64,000 nucleotides of DNA, taken from positions 1-64,000 of the forward strand of contig CANHQJ010000008.1 of the NCBI GenBank assembly GCA_947462875.1, in the 5' to 3' direction. This document shows positions 7,280-15,170 of the stretch, piece after piece. Positions within the stretch are counted from its first letter, which is position 1. The number at the start of each line of letters is the position of its first letter. The notes below the pieces were generated by a model. It was given only the letters and a program-made list of their open reading frames with translations. It had not been told where the DNA came from and did not search any database. The position numbers were made by a program, and so were the translations under genes. The DNA comes from Verrucomicrobiia bacterium. GTDB taxonomy: Bacteria; Verrucomicrobiota; Verrucomicrobiia; Verrucomicrobiales; Akkermansiaceae.

Positions 7280-8775
7280 GGCGATTGTCTCGGATAGTGG
7301 ACATGGCGCATGTCGCCGGATTCCAGGAAGCTTTTGTGGAACGAGTAAGAGTATTCCAGCGACTGCGGCAAATGTCCGGAGCGGGTGAGATGGAAATACT
7401 CCCACAAGGCCTCGCGATACTGCGGATCCGCGCAATGGCGGATGATGGCTTCCGCGCGCTGGCGGGGATCCTTGCCGCGCAGATCCGCGACGCCGTGTTC
7501 GGTCACGACCACATGCACCGAATGTTCGCTGTGGTCCATGTGCGAGCAGGCCGGCACGATGGTGGTGATGCAGGAGTCCTTCGCGGTGGAGGGGCAAACG
7601 AAAATCGAAAGATAGGCATTGCGCGTGAAGTCGCCCGAGCCACCGATGCCGTTCATGAGTTTTTGCCCGAGCACATGGGTGCTGTTGACGTTGCCAAAAA
7701 CATCGACCTCGATCGCGGTATTCACGGCGATGATGCCGAGGCGGCGGATGATTTCGGGATGGTTGGTGATTTCCTGCGGACGAAGCACGAATCGCGAACG
7801 GTAGTGATCCAGATTCCGATAGACTTGTTGCAGCAAGGGTTGGCTCAGAGTCAGCGAAGTAGCGCTGGCGAAGCGGCACTGTTCTTGATCAATCAATTCG
7901 ATCACGGCATCCTGCAGCACTTCCGAATAGAGAGTGAACGCAGGAATGGCCGGATGCCCGCCCAGAGCGGCGAGAACGGAGTTGGCGGTATTGCCCACGC
8001 CCGACTGCAGCGGCAGAAAATCCCTGGGGATGAGACCGCGCCGCATTTCGGCAGCGAGAAAATCCGCGACGTGTGCGCCGATGCGACCGGTGATATCCGA
8101 GGCGGGGGTGAATGTCTTCGATTCGTTCGGCAGATTCGTTTCCACGATGCCGATGATCTTGCGCGGATCGACGCGAACCACTTCCGAACCGATGCGATCG
8201 CTGGCCGTGAGCAGGGGAATCGGCTGGGTGAATGGCGGTGCCGCGGGTTGGTAAATGTCGTGGATGCCGCGCAATTCCGGCGGATGATAGCGGTTCAGTT
8301 CGATGATGACACGCTTGGCATGATCGAGAAACGTCGGCGTCGCGCCCACGCTCGTGGTCAGCACGACGCTGCCGTCCTTGGCCACATCCGCGGCTTCGAC
8401 AATGGCGACATCGATCGGCCCCAGAACACCCTGCCGGATTTGCGCGGGCAGTTGTGACAGGTGCATGTCGAAAAACATCGTGTGTCCGTCATTGATGCTT
8501 TTCCGCAGATCGGGATCGGATTGATAGGGCGTGCGCCAGTGAATCGCGTTTTCGCGAGCCAGCGCTCCATCGAGCGAGGGACCGGTCGAGGCACCGGTGA
8601 TGACATTGATTTGAAACGGTTCGTCGCGCTGATGAAAGGCACGGGCACGCGCGGCGATCGCCAGCGGAACCGCCTTGACCGATCCGGCGGCGGTGAAGCC
8701 GCTGAAGCCGATGGTCTGGCCGTTCTGAATCGTAGCCGCAGCTTCGTCAGCGGTGAGTTGAGGGAATTCCGGCAT
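7276..8775 (-). CDS. succinyl-CoA/acetyl-CoA:acetate CoA-transferase family
   Basis: 499-aa enzyme of the acetyl-CoA hydrolase/succinate CoA-transferase family (Cat1/AarC type). Visible hallmarks are IGFSGFTAAGS near residue 25, VITGASTGPSLDG, PLQSGVGNTANSVLAAL, and AFTLYSEVLQD near residue 280 carrying the expected catalytic glutamate. The C-terminal half has GIGGSGDFTRNAYLS and VVVTEHGVADLRG, both family signatures. It would move CoA between acetate and succinate or related acids, linking acetate use to the TCA cycle. It is first of a likely three-gene unit with the GNAT fusion and the deacetylase-family gene, and overlaps the former by 4 bp. Confidence 0.86.
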   Translation of the reverse strand: MPEFPQLTADEAAATIQNGQTIGFSGFTAAGSVKAVPLAIAARARAFHQRDEPFQINVITGASTGPSLDGALARENAIHWRTPYQSDPDLRKSINDGHTMFFDMHLSQLPAQIRQGVLGPIDVAIVEAADVAKDGSVVLTTSVGATPTFLDHAKRVIIELNRYHPPELRGIHDIYQPAAPPFTQPIPLLTASDRIGSEVVRVDPRKIIGIVETNLPNESKTFTPASDITGRIGAHVADFLAAEMRRGLIPRDFLPLQSGVGNTANSVLAALGGHPAIPAFTLYSEVLQDAVIELIDQEQCRFASATSLTLSQPLLQQVYRNLDHYRSRFVLRPQEITNHPEIIRRLGIIAVNTAIEVDVFGNVNSTHVLGQKLMNGIGGSGDFTRNAYLSIFVCPSTAKDSCITTIVPACSHMDHSEHSVHVVVTEHGVADLRGKDPRQRAEAIIRHCADPQYREALWEYFHLTRSGHLPQSLEYSYSFHKSFLESGDMRHVHYPRQSP

Positions 8776-8906
8776 AGTGGGTTCGGCATCATGCTACAGC
8801 CGCTCCGAATCCCGTGCCAAGCGTTCTTTGCTTTATCCGTTGCGTAAAATCTGATCCGTCGCCCGAAAAGGGCGCGGAAATTCTCACGATCCTCGGGGTA
8901 TTGCTT

Positions 8907-8937
8907 GCCAAGAGCCGTGATTTGTTTTGATCTTGGC
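8907..8937. promoter_or_regulatory. inverted repeat just upstream of pyrF
   Basis: Perfect 7-bp arms GCCAAGA (8907-8913) and TCTTGGC (8931-8937) with a 17-nt loop end 2 bp before the pyrF ATG. It could be an operator or a leader stem near the ribosome entry site. No promoter hexamers could be fixed with confidence, so its role is open. Confidence 0.3.
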
Positions 8938-8939
8938 GC

Positions 8940-9716
8940 ATGCGTTTCTCGGAAAAACTGGCTCAACGAATCATCGTCACCGGCTCCCGTCTCTGTGTGG
9001 GGCTCGATCCCCGGCCTGTGGATGGCGACATCACGGCTGTGGAGGACTTTCTTAAGACGGTGGTCGATCAGACCTGGCGGCATGCCGCGGCATTCAAGCC
9101 GAACATGGCCTATTTCGAAGCGATGGGGCTGCGCGGCATTGAGATTCTCGACCGCATGCTGTCCTGGATGCCGCGCGAGGTGCCGATCATTCTCGATGCC
9201 AAGCGCAGCGACATCGGCGAAACGCAGAAATACTATGCGCATAGTTATTTCGCCCATTGGCAGGTCGATGCCGTGACCTTGAATCCGTTTCTCGGCTACG
9301 ATTCCATCGAGCCCTTTCTCGACTGGACGGGCAAAGCGGTCTATCTGCTGGCGGTGACATCGAATGCCGGATCCGCGGACTTCCAGCAGCAAGTGCTGGC
9401 GGATGGCCGTTCGGTGTTCGAGCTGGTCACGGCGCTGGGAGAGCGGGCCGCGACGGAGGGAAGAGCTACGGATGTCGGCTATGTGGTCGGGCTGACCAAT
9501 GCCGCCGGTGTCCTGGGCAAAATCCCCGACGCGCCCTTGTTGGTGCCGGGTCTGGGGGCACAGGGGGGCGATTTGGCGGCGCTGGCGGCGGCGGGTCGCA
9601 CGGCACCGGACGTCATCAACGTCTCGCGCGGGATCTTGTATGCGGGAGACGATAGCAGCTATGAACAGCGCGCGGCCACATGGGCGGCTCGCATCCGCGA
9701 GGCGTATCAGGGCTGA
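8940..9716 (+). CDS. pyrF: orotidine 5'-phosphate decarboxylase
   Basis: 258 aa. The signature DAKRSDIGET is at residues 86-95 with catalytic Lys88, preceded by GLDPRP at 21-26. The length and the T-x-N-x-x-L-G-Y-D-S block (VTLNPFLGYDS) indicate the longer type 2 PyrF. It decarboxylates OMP to UMP in the last step of pyrimidine synthesis. The final 13 bases of the gene, including the stop codon, are the left copy of an exact direct repeat whose right copy is at 10394-10406, so the gene's 3' end is a junction of the downstream insertion but its coding sequence is intact. Confidence 0.93.
   Translation: MRFSEKLAQRIIVTGSRLCVGLDPRPVDGDITAVEDFLKTVVDQTWRHAAAFKPNMAYFEAMGLRGIEILDRMLSWMPREVPIILDAKRSDIGETQKYYAHSYFAHWQVDAVTLNPFLGYDSIEPFLDWTGKAVYLLAVTSNAGSADFQQQVLADGRSVFELVTALGERAATEGRATDVGYVVGLTNAAGVLGKIPDAPLLVPGLGAQGGDLAALAAAGRTAPDVINVSRGILYAGDDSSYEQRAATWAARIREAYQG
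9704..9716. repeat. 13-bp direct repeat, left copy (end of pyrF)
   Basis: GTATCAGGGCTGA, identical to 10394-10406. The two copies bracket a low-GC block with the ankyrin gene. The bases before and after the two copies differ, so the match is exactly 13 bp. Confidence 0.85.
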
Positions 9717-9736
9717 GAGAGTGAGGCGGCAGTAAA

Positions 9737-10120
9737 ATGGGTGATAGGCGACAACTTAATGACATCTTAGCCGACGCATATTGCCACACTAGGGCGTGCC
9801 AAACGGGTGTTAGCGGGATCAACGAGATGGATCTGTGCGGAACGCCTCTCCATCTATTTGCAACCAGGGGCGACTTCGATGCGTGTAAAATTCTATTGGA
9901 TTCTGGGGCTTTGGTGGATATTCGGGACGGCGACGGATACACGCAGTTGCATGCCGCTACCTTACAAGGCCACTTAGATGTAGTGAAGCTCTTGCTTGCT
10001 CGGGGATCTGACCCAAGTTTGAACACGCCAATGTTTACGACATGCGAACTCGCCGAGGAATATCCTGAAGTTCTCAAAGTAATCAGAGAGGCTATAGACA
10101 GAGGACCTTTAGACACCTAG
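9737..10120 (+). CDS. small ankyrin-repeat protein
   Basis: 127 aa. Two clear ankyrin repeats lie in the middle: DLCGTPLHLFATRGDFDACK with ILLDSGALVDIRD, then GDGYTQLHAATLQGHLDVVK with LLLARGSDPSLN. A less clear third repeat may follow at the C-terminus (ELAEEYPEVLKVI). There is no signal peptide, so a cytoplasmic protein-binding role is likely. Codon use and GC content are lower than in both neighbours and the gene sits inside the block bounded by 13-bp direct repeats, which points to acquisition. The partner is unknown. Confidence 0.8.
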   Translation: MGDRRQLNDILADAYCHTRACQTGVSGINEMDLCGTPLHLFATRGDFDACKILLDSGALVDIRDGDGYTQLHAATLQGHLDVVKLLLARGSDPSLNTPMFTTCELAEEYPEVLKVIREAIDRGPLDT

Positions 10121-10284
10121 CAATCTGCCCAATAATGTTGGACCGTTTCCACAGCGCTAAGTTCATTTGCGTTATTAACCCGCGCACCATTTAGCTAGCA
10201 TCACCGGATACTATCGCAATACGCATTAGTAATGACATGACAAAACGGACAGCAACAGCTCATTGTCGCCGCGTATTACTGATA

Positions 10285-10357
10285 CACTGAAGGCCACTGA
10301 AATCAGTGAAAAGATAAGAGAAATTCAGCGTCCTCAGTAGATTTCAGTTTATCAGTG
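10285..10357. repeat. two-box imperfect inverted repeat in the inserted block
   Basis: Left arm CACTGA (10285-10290), 5-nt gap, ACTGAAATC (10296-10304). Right arm GATTTCAGT (10340-10348), 3-nt gap, TCAGTG (10352-10357). All 15 boxed bases pair and the gaps form an internal loop; the apical loop is 35 nt. A second palindrome, CACTGA-AA-TCAGTG, is nested at 10295-10308 and would compete with the long stem. The two-box layout recalls integron attC sites in shape only; the consensus core sites are missing. Confidence 0.6.
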
Positions 10358-10393
10358 GTTAGTTTGATTGTAGTCAAATCAGACGTTTCCTTT

Positions 10394-10406
10394 GTATCAG
10401 GGCTGA
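10394..10406. repeat. 13-bp direct repeat, right copy
   Basis: GTATCAGGGCTGA, identical to the last 13 bases of pyrF at 9704-9716. It ends 6 bp before the stop of the convergent zinc-ribbon gene. Confidence 0.85.
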
Positions 10407-10412
10407 TCGCGA

Positions 10413-11114
10413 TCAATCCGGATAGAGCATGCGACCGCAGTTTTCACACTGCGTCAGCTCGGTGGCGGCGAGTACTTTCACCAGAGTCGTGGGCACCAGT
10501 TTCATGTGGCATCCGCTGCACATGCCATTGCTGGCTTGTACAACAGCGGTGCCGTTTTTGGTTTTCATCAGACGCTCGTATAGCGGCAGAACCTCCGGGT
10601 CGATGGCGGCGGCGAGCTGGCTGCGCTCCGCGGAAAATTCCTCGCGTCGCGCGAGCAGTTGCTCCTTTTTGGTTTTCAGGTCGTTCAAGTCCTCGTTCAC
10701 CAGCGCCTGCGAGCGCGCCAGTTGCGCTTCCGCCTCCTTGACCTTGAGGCGCAAGGCATCGGCCTGCTCCATCAGTTCGAGCTCCTGTGTTTCGAGTTGA
10801 TCGATCTCTTTTTCGTAGCGGATCACCTCATTGCCCAGCGCGGTGTATTCCTCATTCTTGCGCGTTTCAAACTGTTGCTGCTTGAGGCGCGTGATGGTGT
10901 TGCGGCGTGTGCCGATGTCGAGTTCGATTTTTTTGGTAGCCACTTCGCATTGGCGCAGGGCGTCGATCGCCTTGGCCAGCAGTGCCTGGTCACCGGACAG
11001 CAGGCCGTTGGCCTGAGCTTCGTCACGAGGGATCTTTTCCAGGTCGCGGGCGATGCTGAGGAACTTTTGATCGCGTTCCTGGAGGATGAGTAAATCTTTG
11101 ATGACTGGCTGCAT
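10413..11114 (-). CDS. coiled-coil protein with C-terminal C4 zinc ribbon
   Basis: 233 aa from MQPVIKDLLILQERDQ. Residues about 10-175 are a heptad-rich, charged coiled coil, and the C-terminus has a four-cysteine ribbon (CSGCHMKL ... CENCGRMLYPD). This is the zf-RING_7 / C4-type zinc ribbon family (CdsZ, HP0958-like), whose members assist flagellar or type III assembly in some bacteria and have unassigned roles in most others. No flagellar or secretion genes are nearby. The upstream ATG in frame would add a non-conserved Arg/His-rich stretch, so the later start was chosen. Confidence 0.8.
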   Translation of the reverse strand: MQPVIKDLLILQERDQKFLSIARDLEKIPRDEAQANGLLSGDQALLAKAIDALRQCEVATKKIELDIGTRRNTITRLKQQQFETRKNEEYTALGNEVIRYEKEIDQLETQELELMEQADALRLKVKEAEAQLARSQALVNEDLNDLKTKKEQLLARREEFSAERSQLAAAIDPEVLPLYERLMKTKNGTAVVQASNGMCSGCHMKLVPTTLVKVLAATELTQCENCGRMLYPD

Positions 11115-11226
11115 GGATGGATGATGTACGGCATGGCGGCATCGGGCAAGCGTTCGCGCGAAAAAAATCATTTTGGCCAGCTTGTGATTGCCAGCGGCGG
11201 GGGCATGCGATAGTCTGTTTGTCGAA

Positions 11227-12807
11227 ATGCCTGAGGAAGATTTCCATCAAATTCAGATCCGCTGCCCCAAGTGCACCCAGCGTTTTCGCGTGGGTCCCGA
11301 GTTGAAAGGGCGCATGGTCGAGTGTGGTGCGTGCGAATTCCGCTTCCGGGTGGACGATGAGGCGCAGGTCAAGAACCGGAAATTTTATCCCGGCGAAAAA
11401 AGGGATCCCACGCTGAACCGGTACTCGCGCCAACCACATACCGAGTTTGCGGCATCCACACCCTTGGTGGCCGCGCATTATTCCGAGGCTCCTGATGTCG
11501 AGCGGTTCGAGCCTACTCCCATCGGCAAAATCATTGTCGGCATTGTGGGCGGCGGCGTGATGGCGGTCACGCTGCTCGTTCTGATCACAGGTGCTTCCCA
11601 GCATGGTTTGTTAGGCGGGGTGACGACGGATCGGCGTCTGGTGATCGCTGGTTTTGCCGCGGTGGTGGGCACCATGATGATCATCTATGCCAATCCTCGC
11701 GCGCGCGGGAAAGCGACGTTTTTTGCTTTGCTGGGCGCGCTGGCGCTGGTCTCCACGCCCATGTTCCTTACCGAGGGATCGAAGAAACTGGGCGGTGGAA
11801 ATCAAAATGCCGCACCTGTGGCTCCGCCCACGGTTACGGTAGACGGGCGCAAGAAAATTTCCGACCTGAAAGTGGAAGTTGGCTACGCACCGATGGAGAC
11901 GGCGCTTCTACAGGCGGGGCAGGGCGGCCGTGTCGTGGGCCTCTGGCTCAAAGGTCTCCGCGAGAGCAATGCGGAGATGGTGTTTGCCTACCTGATGCGT
12001 GTCAGCCAGGCTACGGAGCAGTCGCACCTGTATCCCCGGATGAATCAGAATTCCCTGATCGTGCTGATCAATCCGAAACTTTCGTTAGAAGAGCTGGCCA
12101 TCCAGTGCGCGCGTATCGGAGAAGTCAACGAGACATTGCCGGAACTCCATCTGATCGAGGTGAAAGTGGAAAACGAGCGCTTTGCTGAGCAATCGCTTGC
12201 GAAGCTCAGCGACAAGGAGGATGGCGCGTTTTACCAACTGAATTTGCGCGAATTGCAGGGCATTGACATCCGCCGCATCAACGATGCTCTGATGCGCCTG
12301 GCCCTGGCCGAACCGGTGCAGTCGCGCGATGACATCATCAAGCGCATGATCGAGTTGCTAGAGATGAGCGATCGCGAAATGCTGGCCAATATTTGCAAAG
12401 CGATGATCGTGTGGAGCGATGGCAAGGACGGCGCTCCGGAGGCGGCGATGAAGGCATCGGCGGCCCATTTTGCCTCGGCTAAGGATCTGCCCATCGAGGC
12501 CGCCACGTTTCTCGCCAAGTGGCAACAGCCGGACATTTATCCGATTCTGGAACAATTGTGGCTGAAAGAGCCGACGAATTGGGAGGAAGTGTACATGAAA
12601 TCCGGCGCACCGGCCGAAGCGGGGCTGGTCAAGCACTTGACGGAGGGCAGCAACCGGCAGCGCATGTCCGCGGCGCGCATCATCGGGCGTGTGGGTGGGA
12701 AATCCGGCGCGGAGGCCCTCCAGCGTGCGCTCGAAAGCACCACGGATCTCGAGTTGCAAACCAGCTTCACCAACGCCATCGACGCGATCCGCCAACGCCA
12801 GCCGTAG
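11227..12807 (+). CDS. zinc-ribbon membrane protein with helical-repeat C-terminus
   Basis: 526 aa. The N-terminus is an MJ0042-type zinc ribbon (CPKCTQRFRVG ... CGACEFRFRVDD), common in PVC bacteria. Three hydrophobic segments follow between about residues 98 and 180. The C-terminal 300 residues are predicted soluble and helical with HEAT-like elements near the end (LVKHLTEGSN, AARIIGRVGG, ALQRALESTTD). The likely topology puts the ribbon and the repeat domain on the same, cytoplasmic, face. No function is recognised. The start at MPEEDFHQ was preferred over an earlier ATG because it lies right before the ribbon. Confidence 0.7.
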   Translation: MPEEDFHQIQIRCPKCTQRFRVGPELKGRMVECGACEFRFRVDDEAQVKNRKFYPGEKRDPTLNRYSRQPHTEFAASTPLVAAHYSEAPDVERFEPTPIGKIIVGIVGGGVMAVTLLVLITGASQHGLLGGVTTDRRLVIAGFAAVVGTMMIIYANPRARGKATFFALLGALALVSTPMFLTEGSKKLGGGNQNAAPVAPPTVTVDGRKKISDLKVEVGYAPMETALLQAGQGGRVVGLWLKGLRESNAEMVFAYLMRVSQATEQSHLYPRMNQNSLIVLINPKLSLEELAIQCARIGEVNETLPELHLIEVKVENERFAEQSLAKLSDKEDGAFYQLNLRELQGIDIRRINDALMRLALAEPVQSRDDIIKRMIELLEMSDREMLANICKAMIVWSDGKDGAPEAAMKASAAHFASAKDLPIEAATFLAKWQQPDIYPILEQLWLKEPTNWEEVYMKSGAPAEAGLVKHLTEGSNRQRMSAARIIGRVGGKSGAEALQRALESTTDLELQTSFTNAIDAIRQRQP

Positions 12808-12934
12808 AGGCACGGGACATGACAAGGGTGGCGCCATATACCAGCGCCCGACCCGCTGTCAAGTTGATTCCGCAATGGAAAATTTATTGGTTTTTCTCAT
12901 CGCTATTCTTGCGCTTTCGTGCATAGTTGTTAGT

Positions 12935-12957
12935 GGAAATGAAATGGTTTCGTTTCC
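12935..12957 (+). promoter_or_regulatory. leader hairpin upstream of hpf
   Basis: Arms GGAAATGAAA (12935-12944) and TTTCGTTTCC (12948-12957) pair over ten positions with one G-U and a 3-nt loop. It is followed by 23 nt to the hpf ATG and has no T-run, so it is more likely a leader or operator structure than a terminator. Confidence 0.35.
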
Positions 12958-12980
12958 ATAACCATAGAAATTACAAGACC

Positions 12981-13580
12981 ATGCAAACTGCAAATGTGAA
13001 CCCACCGATTACCATTACCGTTCGTCACGAGGAACTGACTCCCTCGCTTCGGGAATACGCCGAGAAGAAGATCGAAAGTCTTCATCTCGACTACCCGAAG
13101 ATCATCGAAGCGAAGGTGATTCTCGACGTTCAGAAAAACCGACACATTGCGGAAATCATTCTTTTTTGCGCCAATCACATCACCATCGAGGCCCACAGCG
13201 AGGATCGCAGCATGTACGCGGCGATGGACGCCACGATCGAGAAGATCGCTCGGCGCATGCGTAAGCAAAAGACCCGTTTGATGAAACGGAACCGTCCGCA
13301 TCGCAACGAATCGATCCGCTATCTCGAAGAGCGCTATTTCACCGAGGAGGCGATGGATCACCCGGAGGATTCGACACACGATCCCGAGCCCTTCATCATT
13401 CATCCGGACAAATACAAACTGCGCACCATGTACAAAGAGGATGCGATCATGGAGCTGGAGCTGGGAGACCGTCCGTTCGTGCTCTACAAGTCGGCGCGGC
13501 GCGGCTGTCTCACCATCATTTACCGCCGCAAGGATGGTGAATTCGCCTCGCTCGATCTGAATGGAGAAATGCTGGAATGA
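12981..13580 (+). CDS. hpf: ribosome hibernation promoting factor, long form
   Basis: 199 aa. Residues about 8-110 are the S30AE domain (ITVRHEELTPSLREYAEKKI, then DVQKNRHIAEI), which binds the 30S decoding region. Residues about 135-195 are the C-terminal dimerisation domain (IIHPDKYKLRTM, ELGDRPFVLYKS, IIYRRKDGEFASLDL). The two-domain layout marks the long HPF that pairs 70S ribosomes into inactive 100S dimers in stationary phase. The ATG at 12981 was chosen because the earlier in-frame ATG overlaps the leader hairpin and adds unconserved residues. A strong terminator follows the gene. Confidence 0.9.
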   Translation: MQTANVNPPITITVRHEELTPSLREYAEKKIESLHLDYPKIIEAKVILDVQKNRHIAEIILFCANHITIEAHSEDRSMYAAMDATIEKIARRMRKQKTRLMKRNRPHRNESIRYLEERYFTEEAMDHPEDSTHDPEPFIIHPDKYKLRTMYKEDAIMELELGDRPFVLYKSARRGCLTIIYRRKDGEFASLDLNGEMLE

Positions 13581-13616
13581 GCCGTGTGTCAACCACGGCA
13601 TTTACCCCCTATACGC

Positions 13617-13646
13617 AAACAAGCTCCCCGATCGGGGAGCTTGTTT
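13617..13646. terminator. bidirectional terminator between hpf and the ThuA gene
   Basis: A perfect 30-bp palindrome with arms AACAAGCTCCCC-like and a central GATC. It is flanked by an A-rich left and a T-rich right end (TTGTTTCG), so it can work for both convergent genes. Confidence 0.85.
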
Positions 13647-13671
13647 CGTGTAAGGATGGAGATCGCAGCGC

Positions 13672-14523
13672 TTATTTCGCCTTTTTCGAAACGTAGCCTT
13701 CGGCGATGTTGCCTTTGTCATCGAGCTTTCCGCAGGACCAGAGCAGGCCGCGGCAGACCAGGTTGAGGAAACGCTCGTCAGCCACGGTGGCATTGTTGTG
13801 GCCGAGCGTGGTGCTGAAAATCTTGGTCTTTTTGTCGCCGAATTCATTGGTCCAGACGATCACCGCGTGGTTTTTGCCAGGCTGGGTGCCGCCGTCCTGT
13901 TTGCCTTCCGCCAGTGGCTTGGCGGTGGGCCAGTTTTTGAAGTTCCCCTCAATGCCGTGCACGTTGTTGTAGAGTTCCTCGTTGATCGTGGTCCAATCGG
14001 CAAGGCCTTTGACAACCGGATGGTCTTTCGCGGTGTAGGTGATTTCGATGGGCTTCTGCGGACCGTGACCGCTGGATTGCAGACCCAGCATGTTGAACCA
14101 GGCCGCTTCCGGCGCATCCGGGCTCATGGGTTGCTGGAATTTGCCGCTGCGATACGAGTGCATGGCGCAGTGCAGGTTGACGGCAGGCACGCCGTTTTTG
14201 TGGGCATTGACGATGTTGTCGATGATGGTTTTGTCCGTCACATCGGCGGCGCACTCGTCGTGAATCACCACATCGTAGGCCTTGGCCCAGTTCGGGTCTT
14301 TGTAGATGGCGAAGTTCGGCTTGGTCGAGCGGTCATCGGTGTATTCGATGGTCACCTGGCAGTTGACGCGGGCTTCGATGCCTTCGGACAAGATGAACTG
14401 CTGCTTGCCGTAGTCGTGACAGCAACCGCCGATCACGAGGAGAACTTTGAGAGGTTTGACTTCCGCCTGGGCAAAGCCGAGGCTTGCGAAGGCACAACTG
14501 ATAAGGAGCATTTTTCTGATCAT
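13672..14523 (-). CDS. secreted ThuA-like domain protein
   Basis: 283 aa with a signal peptide (MIRKMLLISCAFASLGFAQAE). The mature part is a class I glutamine-amidotransferase-like ThuA fold: VLLVIGGCCHDYGKQQ, YDVVIHDECAADV, GVPAVNLHCAMHSYR and a C-terminal GLLWSCGKL. ThuA proteins are linked to trehalose or other sugar use in some bacteria and are abundant in Verrucomicrobia and Planctomycetes as secreted proteins. A specific substrate cannot be named. The start is the ATG at 14523, which gives the clean signal peptide. It is a single gene ending at the shared terminator. Confidence 0.82.
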   Translation of the reverse strand: MIRKMLLISCAFASLGFAQAEVKPLKVLLVIGGCCHDYGKQQFILSEGIEARVNCQVTIEYTDDRSTKPNFAIYKDPNWAKAYDVVIHDECAADVTDKTIIDNIVNAHKNGVPAVNLHCAMHSYRSGKFQQPMSPDAPEAAWFNMLGLQSSGHGPQKPIEITYTAKDHPVVKGLADWTTINEELYNNVHGIEGNFKNWPTAKPLAEGKQDGGTQPGKNHAVIVWTNEFGDKKTKIFSTTLGHNNATVADERFLNLVCRGLLWSCGKLDDKGNIAEGYVSKKAK

Positions 14524-14618
14524 ACGGGTGAGGTGATTACTGAGCGAAACCGGGGGATTTATCAATGACATTTCTCGCGAGCTGGCGAATCGATCCTAAG
14601 AACCGGATCACAAGTGGG

Positions 14619-15170
14619 TTATTTTATCAGGGAATGCGGGGGGACGGGTGGTTTGCCCGGGATCACTTGGGTGCCGGAGCCTTGGCTTTTCCCGGTCGAG
14701 CGGCCTGCGGCATCGCGGTGCTGGCTGGAAAAACCGCTGGCTCCTGCCTGCGTGTAGGTGTGGCCCGTCAGCCGGCCGCTCGCATCGCGAAAACGGGTTT
14801 GCAAGCTTTGGGAGGACGAAGGCATCCGCGTCTCGGCGGAGCCGGTGAGCCGACCGGACGCATCGCGGAATTGCGTGGACTGGCCGTACGGAGTGCTCCT
14901 GCTTTGCGCGCTGCCCGTCAATCTGCCGCTGGCATCGCGATACTGTGTGGTGGCGCTGCTGCCAAATGGCGCACGGGTCACGGACGTGCCGATCAGGCGA
15001 CCGCTGGCATCGCGAATGGTGCTGGAAATGCTGCCATCTCCCAGCGGTCTGCGTTCGATGGTCTGGAGGATTCTGCCACTGCCATCACGTACCGTCTCCC
15101 GGGTGTTTTGGGCAAACGCAACCGCACACAGCGAGAATGTGGCGAAAAGAAGGGCGGACCAGTGTTTCAT
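14619..15170 (-). CDS. secreted RDASGRLTG tandem-repeat protein
   Basis: 183 aa. A signal peptide (MKHWSALLFATFSLCAVAFA) is followed by six repeats of about 22-25 residues, each opening with [VIYFH]RD[AG][SA]GR and usually LTG or LIG. The DASGR turn and alternating Ser/Thr/Gln-rich strands suggest a small beta-hairpin solenoid, similar in style but not in sequence to YD/RHS repeats. The C-terminus is short and Pro-rich. I do not recognise a named family. Repeats are nearly identical in phase but not in DNA sequence, so this is not a recent DNA slippage product alone. It is a single gene with no partner of known function. Confidence 0.65.
   Translation of the reverse strand: MKHWSALLFATFSLCAVAFAQNTRETVRDGSGRILQTIERRPLGDGSISSTIRDASGRLIGTSVTRAPFGSSATTQYRDASGRLTGSAQSRSTPYGQSTQFRDASGRLTGSAETRMPSSSQSLQTRFRDASGRLTGHTYTQAGASGFSSQHRDAAGRSTGKSQGSGTQVIPGKPPVPPHSLIK

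Larger units (their letters stand above)
9717..10406. mobile_element. probable 690-bp foreign insertion after pyrF
   Basis: The block between the two copies of GTATCAGGGCTGA, counting the right copy, is 690 bp. It is visibly lower in GC than pyrF and the zinc-ribbon gene on either side, and holds one small ankyrin gene plus an AT-rich tail with a large stem. Removing it leaves pyrF joined directly to a short spacer before the next convergent gene. There is no transposase, no terminal inverted repeat at the ends and no recognisable integron core site, so the insertion mechanism is not identified. Confidence 0.5.

Noticed and set aside
7280-7879. 200-residue N-terminal extension of the CoA-transferase-GNAT gene
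   Set aside because: It overlaps the well supported upstream CoA-transferase in another frame, and the ATG at 7279 gives the conserved N-terminus and an ATGA overlap.
10285-10357. Integron attC site at the end of the ankyrin block
   Set aside because: The stem has two boxes, but RYYYAAC/GTTRRRY core sites are absent at the right places and there is no integrase in the window.
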